Position numbers and translations under genes: made by a program
Notes under the pieces: generated by a model
The model's input: only the letters and a program-made list of their open reading frames with translations
Database searches by the model: none
What the model was told of the DNA's origin: nothing
Part shown: in pieces, positions 1 through 5,243 of the stretch
Numbering within the stretch: the first letter of the stretch is position 1
How the letters are laid out: each line of letters opens with the position of its first letter
Assembly: GCA_946630765.1 (NCBI GenBank)
Contig: CAMOZF010000150.1
Coordinates: 1 to 5,243, forward strand
Reading direction: 5' to 3'
DNA: 5,243 nt
From: an uncultured Lachnospiraceae bacterium
GTDB taxonomy: Bacteria; Bacillota_A; Clostridia; Lachnospirales; Lachnospiraceae

Positions 1-1
1 G

Positions 2-1309
2 ACGGCCGAAAGCTGTCTCTTAGAAGCCAAAGAGAACGGGGCGAAAATCTTCGTCACCGGACACTCGAAGGGCGGAAATGAGGCGCAGTATGTGTATCTG
101 ACATCGGAAAATGAAGCGCTGATCGACCGCTGCTACAGCTTTGACGGGCAGGGCTTTTCACAGATCGCCTGCGAAAACTTCCGGGCGCAGTACGGGGAGA
201 ATTATGAGGAAAAGCTGCAGGGAATGTACTCCGTCTGCGGCGAAAATGACTTTGTCCACGACCTCGGGGAGGTGATCATCCCTGAAGAAAACACGTACTT
301 TGTGGAAACCTCAGGCTCCGGCTTCGCGAATCTTCACATGCTGGAAAATATGATCGGCGACGGCAGCGGAAACTACCGCGGGCTTCCGCTTCAGACGGAG
401 GGAGAAAGCATCCAACACGGGACGCAGGGGCCGGTCGGCGCTTTTGCAAAAAAGCTTTCGGCAAATATGATGCAGCTTGACGATGAGAACCTGCACGGGA
501 CAGCCGTTGCGATCATGGCGCTGATCGACCCGAACGTCCGAAGCTTCCGCTCGTATGTGGATCCTGAAGACAACGGAGAAATCGTCGGAAATGTCAGCGT
601 CGACGGGACGGATTTTCTGGATCTTCTCGCAAACGGCGCACCGGCAGTGCTTGAGACGCTCTTTTTCACGGAGGAGGGTCATGCGCTGTGCGGGCATCTT
701 ATTTCTGCGGGATTCCGGAAGCTGTATGACAGCTACGGCGTGCCGGGCGTTCTGGCCGGCGCGGGCGCGGGGATTCTCCTTCTCACACACTGTTCGACCA
801 CCCTTCTTCCGTTGATCGCGATGACGGGTTACGGTGTCCTGACATGGGCAAAGGGGACGGACATGATCCTTGATCATGCGGCCCGGATGAGCGCGTCCTC
901 TGAAGCGGCCGCCGTGTATCTCTCGCGCTGCAGGGCGGATGCGAGGCGTATTTTCCAGGGGAACGGCGCGAAAGAAGCGGACAGAAGCGCGTTTCTGCAG
1001 ACGGACGGAAGCGCCGAAAGAAACGGATTTTCGGCACAGATCCGCCTGGACACTTCGGCGCTTCAGAACCTCGCCGCACGTATCCGGGCGGTCAATTCGC
1101 GGCTTTCTTTACTTTCTTCAAGACTGAACAGGCTTGCGCAGGAGTCCGGCCCGGCGGGCGCCTTTCTTCTTCTGCCTGCGAATATCCGCATCGGCCCTGA
1201 AGACAGTCTTGAGCGCGCCGCAGCCTGCCTTCAGGAAACGGCGGAGGATTTTTTGCAGGCGGAGCGGCTGATCCGGGGAAAACAACAGGTCAGCGGAGGC
1301 GGAATATGA
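2..1309 (+). CDS. DUF2974/Mbeg1-like alpha/beta hydrolase with C-terminal WXG100/LXG-like helices; probable T7SSb lipase effector (5' partial)
   Basis: The reading frame is open from base 2, so the gene begins upstream; 435 residues are visible. Visible residues 16-26 hold IFVTGHSKGGN, the nucleophile elbow of the DUF2974 (Mbeg1-like) serine hydrolases, with Ser22 (codon 65-67) as nucleophile. Asp83 (in GENDFV, codon 248-250) and His112 (in NLHMLENMI followed by GDGSGNY, codon 335-337) are in the right order to complete a triad; the His context resembles the conserved end of DUF2974 domains. Residues about 246-282 form a Gly/Ala/Leu-rich hydrophobic segment. Residues about 346-426 form amphipathic helices of WXG100/LXG type (IRLDTSALQNLAARI, then a second helix from about 399). 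Lipase first and secretion-type helices last is the order known for the T7SSb phospholipase toxin TslA. The two small helical genes directly downstream, the first overlapping by 4 bp, fit export partners. Hydrolase family is fairly sure; substrate and secretion are inferred. An intracellular housekeeping hydrolase is the alternative. Confidence 0.85.
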   Translation, partial: TAESCLLEAKENGAKIFVTGHSKGGNEAQYVYLTSENEALIDRCYSFDGQGFSQIACENFRAQYGENYEEKLQGMYSVCGENDFVHDLGEVIIPEENTYFVETSGSGFANLHMLENMIGDGSGNYRGLPLQTEGESIQHGTQGPVGAFAKKLSANMMQLDDENLHGTAVAIMALIDPNVRSFRSYVDPEDNGEIVGNVSVDGTDFLDLLANGAPAVLETLFFTEEGHALCGHLISAGFRKLYDSYGVPGVLAGAGAGILLLTHCSTTLLPLIAMTGYGVLTWAKGTDMILDHAARMSASSEAAAVYLSRCRADARRIFQGNGAKEADRSAFLQTDGSAERNGFSAQIRLDTSALQNLAARIRAVNSRLSLLSSRLNRLAQESGPAGAFLLLPANIRIGPEDSLERAAACLQETAEDFLQAERLIRGKQQVSGGGI

Positions 1310-1497
1310 ATAATTCCCAGCGCGCGGAGCTTTCGGCGATCCTTTCTGAGCTGAATGCAGTCATCCGGGAGCTTGAAGAGATTACCTATCATCTGAATAC
1401 GGACTGCAGTGGAATCGGCACGGAGCACTGTGCCGCGGCGGCGGGACGCGTAAGTGCCCGGCTTTATCAGGCGCGGGAACAGCTGCTCCGTCTGTGA
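1306..1497 (+). CDS. Small helical-hairpin protein, putative T7SS effector partner
   Basis: This 63-residue protein starts at an ATG that overlaps the stop of the hydrolase gene (ATGA at 1306-1309), with GGAGG at 1295-1299 six bases upstream, so the two are translationally coupled. Residues 4-30 and 43-63 are predicted as two amphipathic helices with heptad-like Leu/Ile spacing, joined by a turn at about 31-42 that contains Cys34 and Cys42 and no WXG motif. There is no signal peptide or membrane segment. Its size and place between a putative effector and a WXG100 gene resemble the small helical partners (DUF5082/DUF3958-type) that bind the helical domain of LXG-class effectors and are needed for their export, but I cannot assign a family from sequence alone. 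It is shorter than most such partners (about 90-130 residues). That it is a real gene is likely from the coupling and binding site; its function is inferred from context. Confidence 0.75.
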   Translation: MNNSQRAELSAILSELNAVIRELEEITYHLNTDCSGIGTEHCAAAAGRVSARLYQAREQLLRL

Positions 1498-1526
1498 GCG
1501 CAAGTTGATTCGGGAGGAATGGTGCG

Positions 1527-1841
1527 ATGGCAATAATCACGGTTGATCTTGAAGCGCTTTTGAAGGCGGCTTCTGAAATGGAACAGTCCGCCCAGGCCGC
1601 ATACGGTCTTCTGCATCGGATGGACGGAGAGATGCTCTCCCTTGTCGCATCCTGGCAGGGCGCGGATGCCTCGGCGCTCCTTTCGCAGTGGCACAGCGTA
1701 TCCGGCCCCGCAGAAACCGGGAAGGAAATCCTCGAAGGACTCCTAAGAAGCGCGGAGCTTCTCCGCTTTTCCTTCCGGGAATATCAGCGCGCGCAGGCGG
1801 CTTCTCTTCGCCGGACACAGGCGCTGGACAGACTTTTTTGA
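1527..1841 (+). CDS. WXG100 family protein (ESAT-6-like), type VII secretion
   Basis: At 104 residues this has the standard WXG100 length. The N-terminal helix (about 4-38) begins ITVDLEALLKAASEMEQSA, the W-x-G turn is Trp43-Gln44-Gly45 in ASWQGADASALL, and a second helix follows from about 46 to 100; Trp55 lies just after the turn. WXG100 proteins form helical-hairpin dimers and are substrates or partners of the EssC-type ATPase of type VII secretion systems. The C-terminal export signal YxxxD/E is not exact: the nearest match is Tyr86-Gln-Arg-Ala-Gln90, with Gln in the acidic position, so it may travel as a partner of the upstream effector rather than carry the signal alone. The start is set by GGGAGG at 1512-1517, nine bases before the ATG. 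It follows the 63-residue gene after 29 bases and is the last gene of the unit. Family assignment is firm; pairing with the hydrolase is inferred from position. Confidence 0.88.
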   Translation: MAIITVDLEALLKAASEMEQSAQAAYGLLHRMDGEMLSLVASWQGADASALLSQWHSVSGPAETGKEILEGLLRSAELLRFSFREYQRAQAASLRRTQALDRLF

Positions 1842-1968
1842 AAAAATTTGTGAAAGGAATCGATTTTTTTCGGATTTTGTTGGACATTTGATGGACAGAA
1901 CACGCTATGATATGTTCAAATGCAGGGGTTTTGGCAAAAAGTGACCGGCAAATATCCTTATTATGGTA

Positions 1969-1997
1969 TTGACAAAGCGTATTTTCTCGGAGATAAT
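1969..1997 (+). promoter_or_regulatory. Sigma-A promoter of the charged-protein/dehydrogenase unit
   Basis: A perfect -35 box TTGACA (1969-1974) and a -10 box GATAAT (1992-1997, one mismatch to TATAAT) are separated by exactly 17 bases. Transcription would start near 2004 and give a leader of about 92 bases before the ATG at 2096. The leader has short self-complementary pieces (GCCA/TGGC around the TGAC at 2030-2037, and CCGG repeats at about 2048-2059), too small to name a regulatory RNA. The intergenic stretch before it (1842-1968) is AT-rich with A and T runs but shows no convincing terminator, so readthrough from the WXG100 operon is possible. Confidence 0.8.
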
Positions 1998-2095
1998 AGC
2001 TTAAAGCCGCCTGCCTATGATCACAAAGGCCATGACTGGCTGAAGTTCCGGCATCCGGACCGGGCAGCACTATTTAAAGAGAAGGGGAAAACGTT

Positions 2096-2956
2096 ATGCC
2101 AATGAACACGCCTGCCGATCATCTGGCGGCAGATCTTATGGAATCGTATGAACAGAACGGCGCGCTTGCGAAAGCCTTTGACAGTCAGATCGCGAAGCTG
2201 GAAACCAAGGCACGCGAGCTTCAGAGAAAGAAGGACAAGGAAAGCATCCTGCTGACCAATACGGTTTTCGGAATGCTCAGATCGACAAAGCTTCTCCGGG
2301 ATCGGGTGCTTCGCGCCGCAAAAGCGAAAGCGCTGAAGGAGCAGAAAGAGAAAAAATACCTGAAGGACGCGCGGCTTGCGGCCGGCTATTATATGGCGAG
2401 CGTTCAGATGTTCAAGACACTTTCTGTCATGAATCCGAAGATTCCGATCGATGCTTATGAAAAACGCGGCCAGTTCGGCGTGGTTTTTCATGATGTCTTT
2501 GATGAATATATGAAAGAGTACCGGAAGGTCAGTGAGCGGCGCTTTATTGAGTTCAGTAAATCCATCGGCCTCGATATTAAGACCTTCAAGTCCGGCGAAG
2601 CAGAGGACAGTGAATGGGAGATCTGGAGTCATTCGGACAAGGAAACGGACGATTTCGAAATTGCTGCGGAAACGACGAAACAGAGAGAAGCCATCCTGCA
2701 GGAATGGGAGCTTGTGCCCGGCAAAGACGACGAAACCGCCTCCCAGTGGGAAGAATCCGACGAAGGAAGCGAGCTCTCCGATGAAGCGGAACCGGAACCG
2801 ACCAGGGAGAAGCATCCGAAGAAGCATCATAAGGGCGAAAAATCCAAAGAGGAAGAGCCGAAAGAAACCAAGGAAGAGGACGAGTCTGTGAAGAGAAAAA
2901 AGACCCTTACGGATCTGAAAAACAGCCTTCCCACAACTACCTCTCTGGGTATCTGA
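2096..2956 (+). CDS. Charged coiled-coil protein of unknown function
   Basis: I do not recognise this 286-residue protein. It is soluble, with no signal peptide or membrane segment. Residues about 5-110 are helical and very rich in Lys, Arg, Glu and Ala (for example LETKARELQRKKDKES at 35-50), consistent with a coiled coil or nucleic-acid/protein-binding surface. Residues about 111-165 are a more folded-looking stretch with aromatics (RGQFGVVFHDVFDEYMKEY at 124-142). From about 166 the protein is acidic, then a low-complexity Glu/Lys/Pro/His tail (about 218-268) that is probably disordered, ending in a short Thr/Ser/Leu segment. The start at 2096 has AAGGGG at 2082-2087, eight bases upstream; Met3 is less well spaced. 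It is first in a unit with the dehydrogenase, whose ATG lies ten bases after this stop and whose binding site overlaps it. A role tied to that enzyme or to the T7SS operon upstream cannot be shown. Confidence 0.85.
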   Translation: MPMNTPADHLAADLMESYEQNGALAKAFDSQIAKLETKARELQRKKDKESILLTNTVFGMLRSTKLLRDRVLRAAKAKALKEQKEKKYLKDARLAAGYYMASVQMFKTLSVMNPKIPIDAYEKRGQFGVVFHDVFDEYMKEYRKVSERRFIEFSKSIGLDIKTFKSGEAEDSEWEIWSHSDKETDDFEIAAETTKQREAILQEWELVPGKDDETASQWEESDEGSELSDEAEPEPTREKHPKKHHKGEKSKEEEPKETKEEDESVKRKKTLTDLKNSLPTTTSLGI

Positions 2957-2966
2957 GGAGGCGCGT

Positions 2967-3851
2967 ATGAAAATCGGTCTCATTGGCCTCGGGATCATGG
3001 GAACACCGATGTTCCTGAACATTGCAAAAAAGCACAATGATCAGGTCTTCTGCTGTGATATCCGCCCGGAGGCGGCGGAACAGGCGGCGGACGAGGCGCG
3101 AAAGCTCGGCGCGGACGCGAGGGCGCTTCCCGACAGTCTGAGCCTTGCGGAAGCCGCGGATCTTATTATCACGATGGTGCCGAAGTCCGAGGATTCCAGG
3201 AGTGTCTGGGAGAGCATCCTTCCGGCGCTCGGGCCCGGAAAGATCGGCATCGATATGAGCACGATTGATCCGGAAGTTTCTGTCGAGATCGCGAAGATGG
3301 TGCAGGAACGGGGCGCTGAATTTGCGGACGCGCCCGTCGTGAAGTCGAAAGCGGCGGCAGAACAGGGAAAGCTAGGCATTTATGTCGGATGCCGCGAAGC
3401 ACTTTTCGATAAGATCTGTCCGGTCCTTTCCTATATGGGCGCGGAGGTGCTGCGCCTCGGAGAGAACGGCGCGGGGCTCGTGATGAAAATCTGCCACAAC
3501 GCGCTCGTGAGCCAGATCCAGAACGGCGTGAATGAAACGGTAACGCTTGCCGGCCGTTTCGGGATCGATGCGAAGACTTATGCCCATGCGATTTCGATGG
3601 GCGGCGGACAGAACGCCTATCTGGACAACCATGTGACGATGCTGCAGGAAAACGAATTCCCGGCCTCTTTCACGGTTCAGAATGCGGCCAAGGATGTGCA
3701 TATCTGTATGGATCTTGCCGGCAGGATCGGCCTTCCGATGCCGGGCGAAGAGAACGCGGTGCGCGTTTTCGACGAGGCGCTTCGTCTCGGCCTCGGCATA
3801 GAAGACTGGGGTGCTACTGTCAAGGCTTACAGAAAGCTTGCGGAAGAATAA
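2967..3851 (+). CDS. NAD(P)-dependent beta-hydroxyacid dehydrogenase (HIBADH/GarR family)
   Basis: This is a complete 294-residue member of the 3-hydroxyisobutyrate dehydrogenase / tartronate semialdehyde reductase family, which reversibly oxidises beta-hydroxyacids to semialdehydes in the cytoplasm. The N-terminal Rossmann fold shows GLIGLGIMGTPM with GxGxxG at 7-12; Asp31 at the end of the second strand argues for NAD over NADP. The DMSTIDPE segment is at 96-103. The catalytic motif GAGLVMKICHN (168-178) supplies Lys174 and Asn178, and the C-terminal cofactor/substrate motif KDVHICMDLAGRIGLPMP starts at 242. The substrate loop begins DAPV at 121-124 but continues VKSKAAAEQGKL instead of the usual SGG-x-x-GA-x-x-GTL, so the substrate may differ from the named members. 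The ribosome binding site GAGGAGG (2955-2961) overlaps the previous stop, giving tight coupling to the charged-protein gene. A terminator follows 14 bases after the stop. Family is certain; the substrate is not predictable. Confidence 0.95.
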   Translation: MKIGLIGLGIMGTPMFLNIAKKHNDQVFCCDIRPEAAEQAADEARKLGADARALPDSLSLAEAADLIITMVPKSEDSRSVWESILPALGPGKIGIDMSTIDPEVSVEIAKMVQERGAEFADAPVVKSKAAAEQGKLGIYVGCREALFDKICPVLSYMGAEVLRLGENGAGLVMKICHNALVSQIQNGVNETVTLAGRFGIDAKTYAHAISMGGGQNAYLDNHVTMLQENEFPASFTVQNAAKDVHICMDLAGRIGLPMPGEENAVRVFDEALRLGLGIEDWGATVKAYRKLAEE

Positions 3852-3865
3852 AAACTGTGATTCAG

Positions 3866-3914
3866 AAACACTGCGTAAGACAGGAAGTGATTCCTGCTTC
3901 CGCAGTGTTTTTTT
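3866..3914 (+). terminator. Rho-independent terminator after the dehydrogenase
   Basis: A long hairpin begins 14 bases after the stop. The outer arms AAACACTGCG (3866-3875) and CGCAGTGTTT (3901-3910) are perfect complements. An inner stem AAG-A-CAGGAA pairs with TTCCTGCTT (3891-3899) with one bulged A, and GTGA (3887-3890) forms the loop. A run of seven T (3908-3914) follows, partly within the 3' arm. It separates the dehydrogenase unit from the sensor gene. Confidence 0.93.
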
Positions 3915-3951
3915 AGAAGCTTATTCATGCGCAGTCCTGTTATTTTAGAGG

Positions 3952-3980
3952 GGGACAAGGAAGCGTCAATCAGGTATAAT
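3952..3980 (+). promoter_or_regulatory. Sigma-A promoter of the 7TM sensor gene
   Basis: A perfect -10 box TATAAT (3975-3980) is preceded, 17 bases upstream, by GGGACA (3952-3957), which matches the -35 consensus at four of six positions. Transcription would start near 3987, leaving a leader of about 41 bases before the ATG at 4028. The promoter lies between the terminator and the gene, so the sensor is a separate transcription unit. No clear operator repeat was seen. Confidence 0.7.
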
Positions 3981-4027
3981 CATGCTGACAGGATAAAATT
4001 GTACACCGAAAGAAGGAGGCGTTTGCT

Positions 4028-5243
4028 ATGATGAAATCATACAGATGGCATGCAGCAATGATCGGCGTGTTGTTTCTCATGTGCGGCCTTCTTCGGATTG
4101 TTCTGTACAGCAGAGATTTTTTCGACATTTTTGCCCAGCTGTTCACCGGTGTTGTCGTCGTGAGCTGGCAGGTGACGGTCAAAAAAAGAGTGACGGACCG
4201 GATGCTTCGTACGCTTCTTGGCATGATTTCCCTCTGCTTTCTTTTGTTTCTTTTATCGCAGACGGTCAACTACCGTTTTGCACACGATGTCGAAGCGATC
4301 CGCCGCTATGCCTGGTATCTGTACTATGTGCTCATGACGGTGATTGCCGAACTCTTTTTTTACATTTCCGTATGCTGCTACAGGGATCCCCGGAAGAAAA
4401 GAAGCCGTTTGTTTTTTCTGCCGCTTCTTCCCGGAATAATTGTTTGTGCGGGCTTCCTGACGAATGACCTTCATTCTCTCGCATTTCGCTTCCTCGGACC
4501 GGAAAGACTTCCGTCCAGTCCGAAAGCCTACGGTCCGTTATTCATTTTGTTTTACATCCAGCTGTTTTCTCTGCTTCTTTCAGCGTTCGTTATCATCATT
4601 AAAAAATACCGGCTGATTCAGACCAGCCCGATGGATACTCTTCTGCAGCTGCTGCCGGTCATCGTCTTTGTTATCATCTCGCTTCTGGACGGGGCCGGCC
4701 ACCCCGTCAAAGTGAATGGAATCGTGCTGTGGCAGATCGGTGAACTGTTCTGCTACTGCCTGATCGCCTTTCTGGAAATGCTCATTGATTACGGACTGAT
4801 CCCGGCAAATACACAATATGAGAAGCTTTTTGAACTGACCAGTCTTTCTGCGGTAATTCTTGACGGAAAAAAGCAGCCGGTATACTTCTCTGCCGGTACG
4901 GAATATCCTTTCCACGAGGATGAAAACAGCATCGTGATGCAGCGCCCCGTCTCCGGAGGCGAGATCTGCTGGCTTCTGGATATCGGTCCCCTGAACCGGC
5001 AGAACCAGAAGCTTCAGGAAACGCTGCAGCAAATTGAGGCAAGAAACGCCTATCTTTCCGAAGAGGCGGCCACCAAAAAAGAAAAAGCCGAAATCGAGAC
5101 CAGAAACCGTATTTATGACAATATTTCACATATTGTAAAGCCTCAGCTCGACCGGATCGACAGGCTGACGGCGCATGACAGCGAAAGCCTTGACGAGCAG
5201 CTGAAGACGGCCGCCGTGCTCGGCGCCTATATCAAGAGGCGCA
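4028..5243 (+). CDS. 7TM-domain membrane sensor, probable histidine kinase (3' partial)
   Basis: The frame is open from the ATG at 4028 to the window end; 405 residues are visible and the gene continues. AAGGAGG (4013-4019) lies eight bases before this ATG; the next codon is also ATG (4031), eleven bases away, so the first is preferred. Seven or eight hydrophobic segments fill residues about 10-253 (roughly 10-28, 31-51, 61-80, 96-118, 129-146, 168-191, 205-221, 230-252), as in the N-terminal 7TM region of clostridial histidine kinases. Residues about 265-320 look like a degenerate PAS fold (LTSLSAVILDGKKQPVYFSA at 270-289). A coiled coil (about 321-360) leads into the dimerisation-type segment NRIYDNISHIVKPQLDRI (360-377) and then AAVLGAYIKRR at the end. 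These segments resemble 7TM kinases of Clostridia, in which an ATPase domain should follow. The signal is unknown. A kinase is likely; an adaptor without ATPase cannot be excluded since the 3' part is missing. Confidence 0.85.
   Translation, partial: MMKSYRWHAAMIGVLFLMCGLLRIVLYSRDFFDIFAQLFTGVVVVSWQVTVKKRVTDRMLRTLLGMISLCFLLFLLSQTVNYRFAHDVEAIRRYAWYLYYVLMTVIAELFFYISVCCYRDPRKKRSRLFFLPLLPGIIVCAGFLTNDLHSLAFRFLGPERLPSSPKAYGPLFILFYIQLFSLLLSAFVIIIKKYRLIQTSPMDTLLQLLPVIVFVIISLLDGAGHPVKVNGIVLWQIGELFCYCLIAFLEMLIDYGLIPANTQYEKLFELTSLSAVILDGKKQPVYFSAGTEYPFHEDENSIVMQRPVSGGEICWLLDIGPLNRQNQKLQETLQQIEARNAYLSEEAATKKEKAEIETRNRIYDNISHIVKPQLDRIDRLTAHDSESLDEQLKTAAVLGAYIKRR

Noticed and set aside
311..877. A 188-codon antisense frame within the hydrolase gene
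   Set aside because: It lies fully inside a gene with clear family motifs on the + strand, has no recognisable domain and is a shadow of high-GC coding sequence.
1834..1869. A/T runs after the WXG100 gene as a possible terminator
   Set aside because: The only pairing is a weak A-run/T-run and a short AATCGATT palindrome; there is no GC-rich stem before a T tract.
1880..1916. A second promoter-like pair, TTGGAC (1880-1885) with TATGAT (1906-1911), or TTGATG (1888-1893) with TATGTT (1911-1916)
   Set aside because: The first pair has a 20-base spacer and the second has poor boxes; the site at 1969-1997 is much better.
1920..2105. A 61-codon + strand open frame in the intergenic region
   Set aside because: There is no ribosome binding site before its ATG, it runs through the TTGACA/GATAAT promoter, and it overlaps the start of the next gene in another frame.
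2021..3037. A 338-codon antisense open frame covering the charged-protein gene and its leader, longer than the + strand gene itself
   Set aside because: It would start at TTG with no ribosome binding site, has no promoter, and spans the + strand promoter leader and two gene starts. Its Phe/Leu richness is the mirror of Glu/Lys codons on the + strand, which has a promoter, binding sites and operon spacing.
4045..4467. A 140-codon + strand frame inside the sensor gene
   Set aside because: It is out of frame with the continuous membrane protein read from 4028, which has a strong binding site and regular transmembrane segments.

Overview
The window looks like chromosomal DNA of a low-to-mid-GC Gram-positive bacterium of the class Clostridia (Lachnospiraceae/Oscillospiraceae-like). 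The grounds are strong AGGAGG-type ribosome binding sites, consensus sigma-A promoters, a WXG100 protein of the type VIIb secretion class, and a 7TM sensor-kinase-like protein of a kind common in Clostridia. All supported genes lie on the + strand and two are cut by the window edges. No RNA gene, mobile element, CRISPR array or long repeat was seen.

Region 1 (1-1841) is a compact three-gene operon. It holds the 3' part of a DUF2974/Mbeg1-like serine hydrolase (GHSKGG nucleophile elbow, candidate Ser-Asp-His triad), a 63-residue helical-hairpin protein whose start overlaps the hydrolase stop (ATGA), and a 104-residue WXG100 protein with its WQG turn. The hydrolase carries a Gly-rich hydrophobic segment and then a C-terminal WXG100/LXG-like helical region. 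A lipase domain first, a helical secretion-type domain last, and two small helical partners match the 'reverse-arranged' type VIIb lipase toxin described as TslA in Staphylococcus aureus. This is the main discovery candidate of the window: a probable clostridial T7SSb lipase effector with two export partners. The assignment rests on motif and context, not on a search.

Region 2 (1842-3914) begins with an intergenic stretch holding a near-perfect promoter (TTGACA-17-GATAAT). It drives a two-gene unit: a highly charged, coiled-coil protein of unknown function with an acidic/lysine-rich tail, and a complete beta-hydroxyacid dehydrogenase (Rossmann fold, catalytic Lys174) with an atypical substrate-loop sequence. 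A strong intrinsic terminator closes the unit.

Region 3 (3915-5243) is a new transcription unit with its own promoter (GGGACA-17-TATAAT) and a strong ribosome binding site. It encodes the first 405 residues of a multi-pass membrane sensor protein, probably a histidine kinase with an N-terminal 7TM domain, a PAS-like segment and a coiled-coil/dimerisation region. The ATPase end lies beyond the window.
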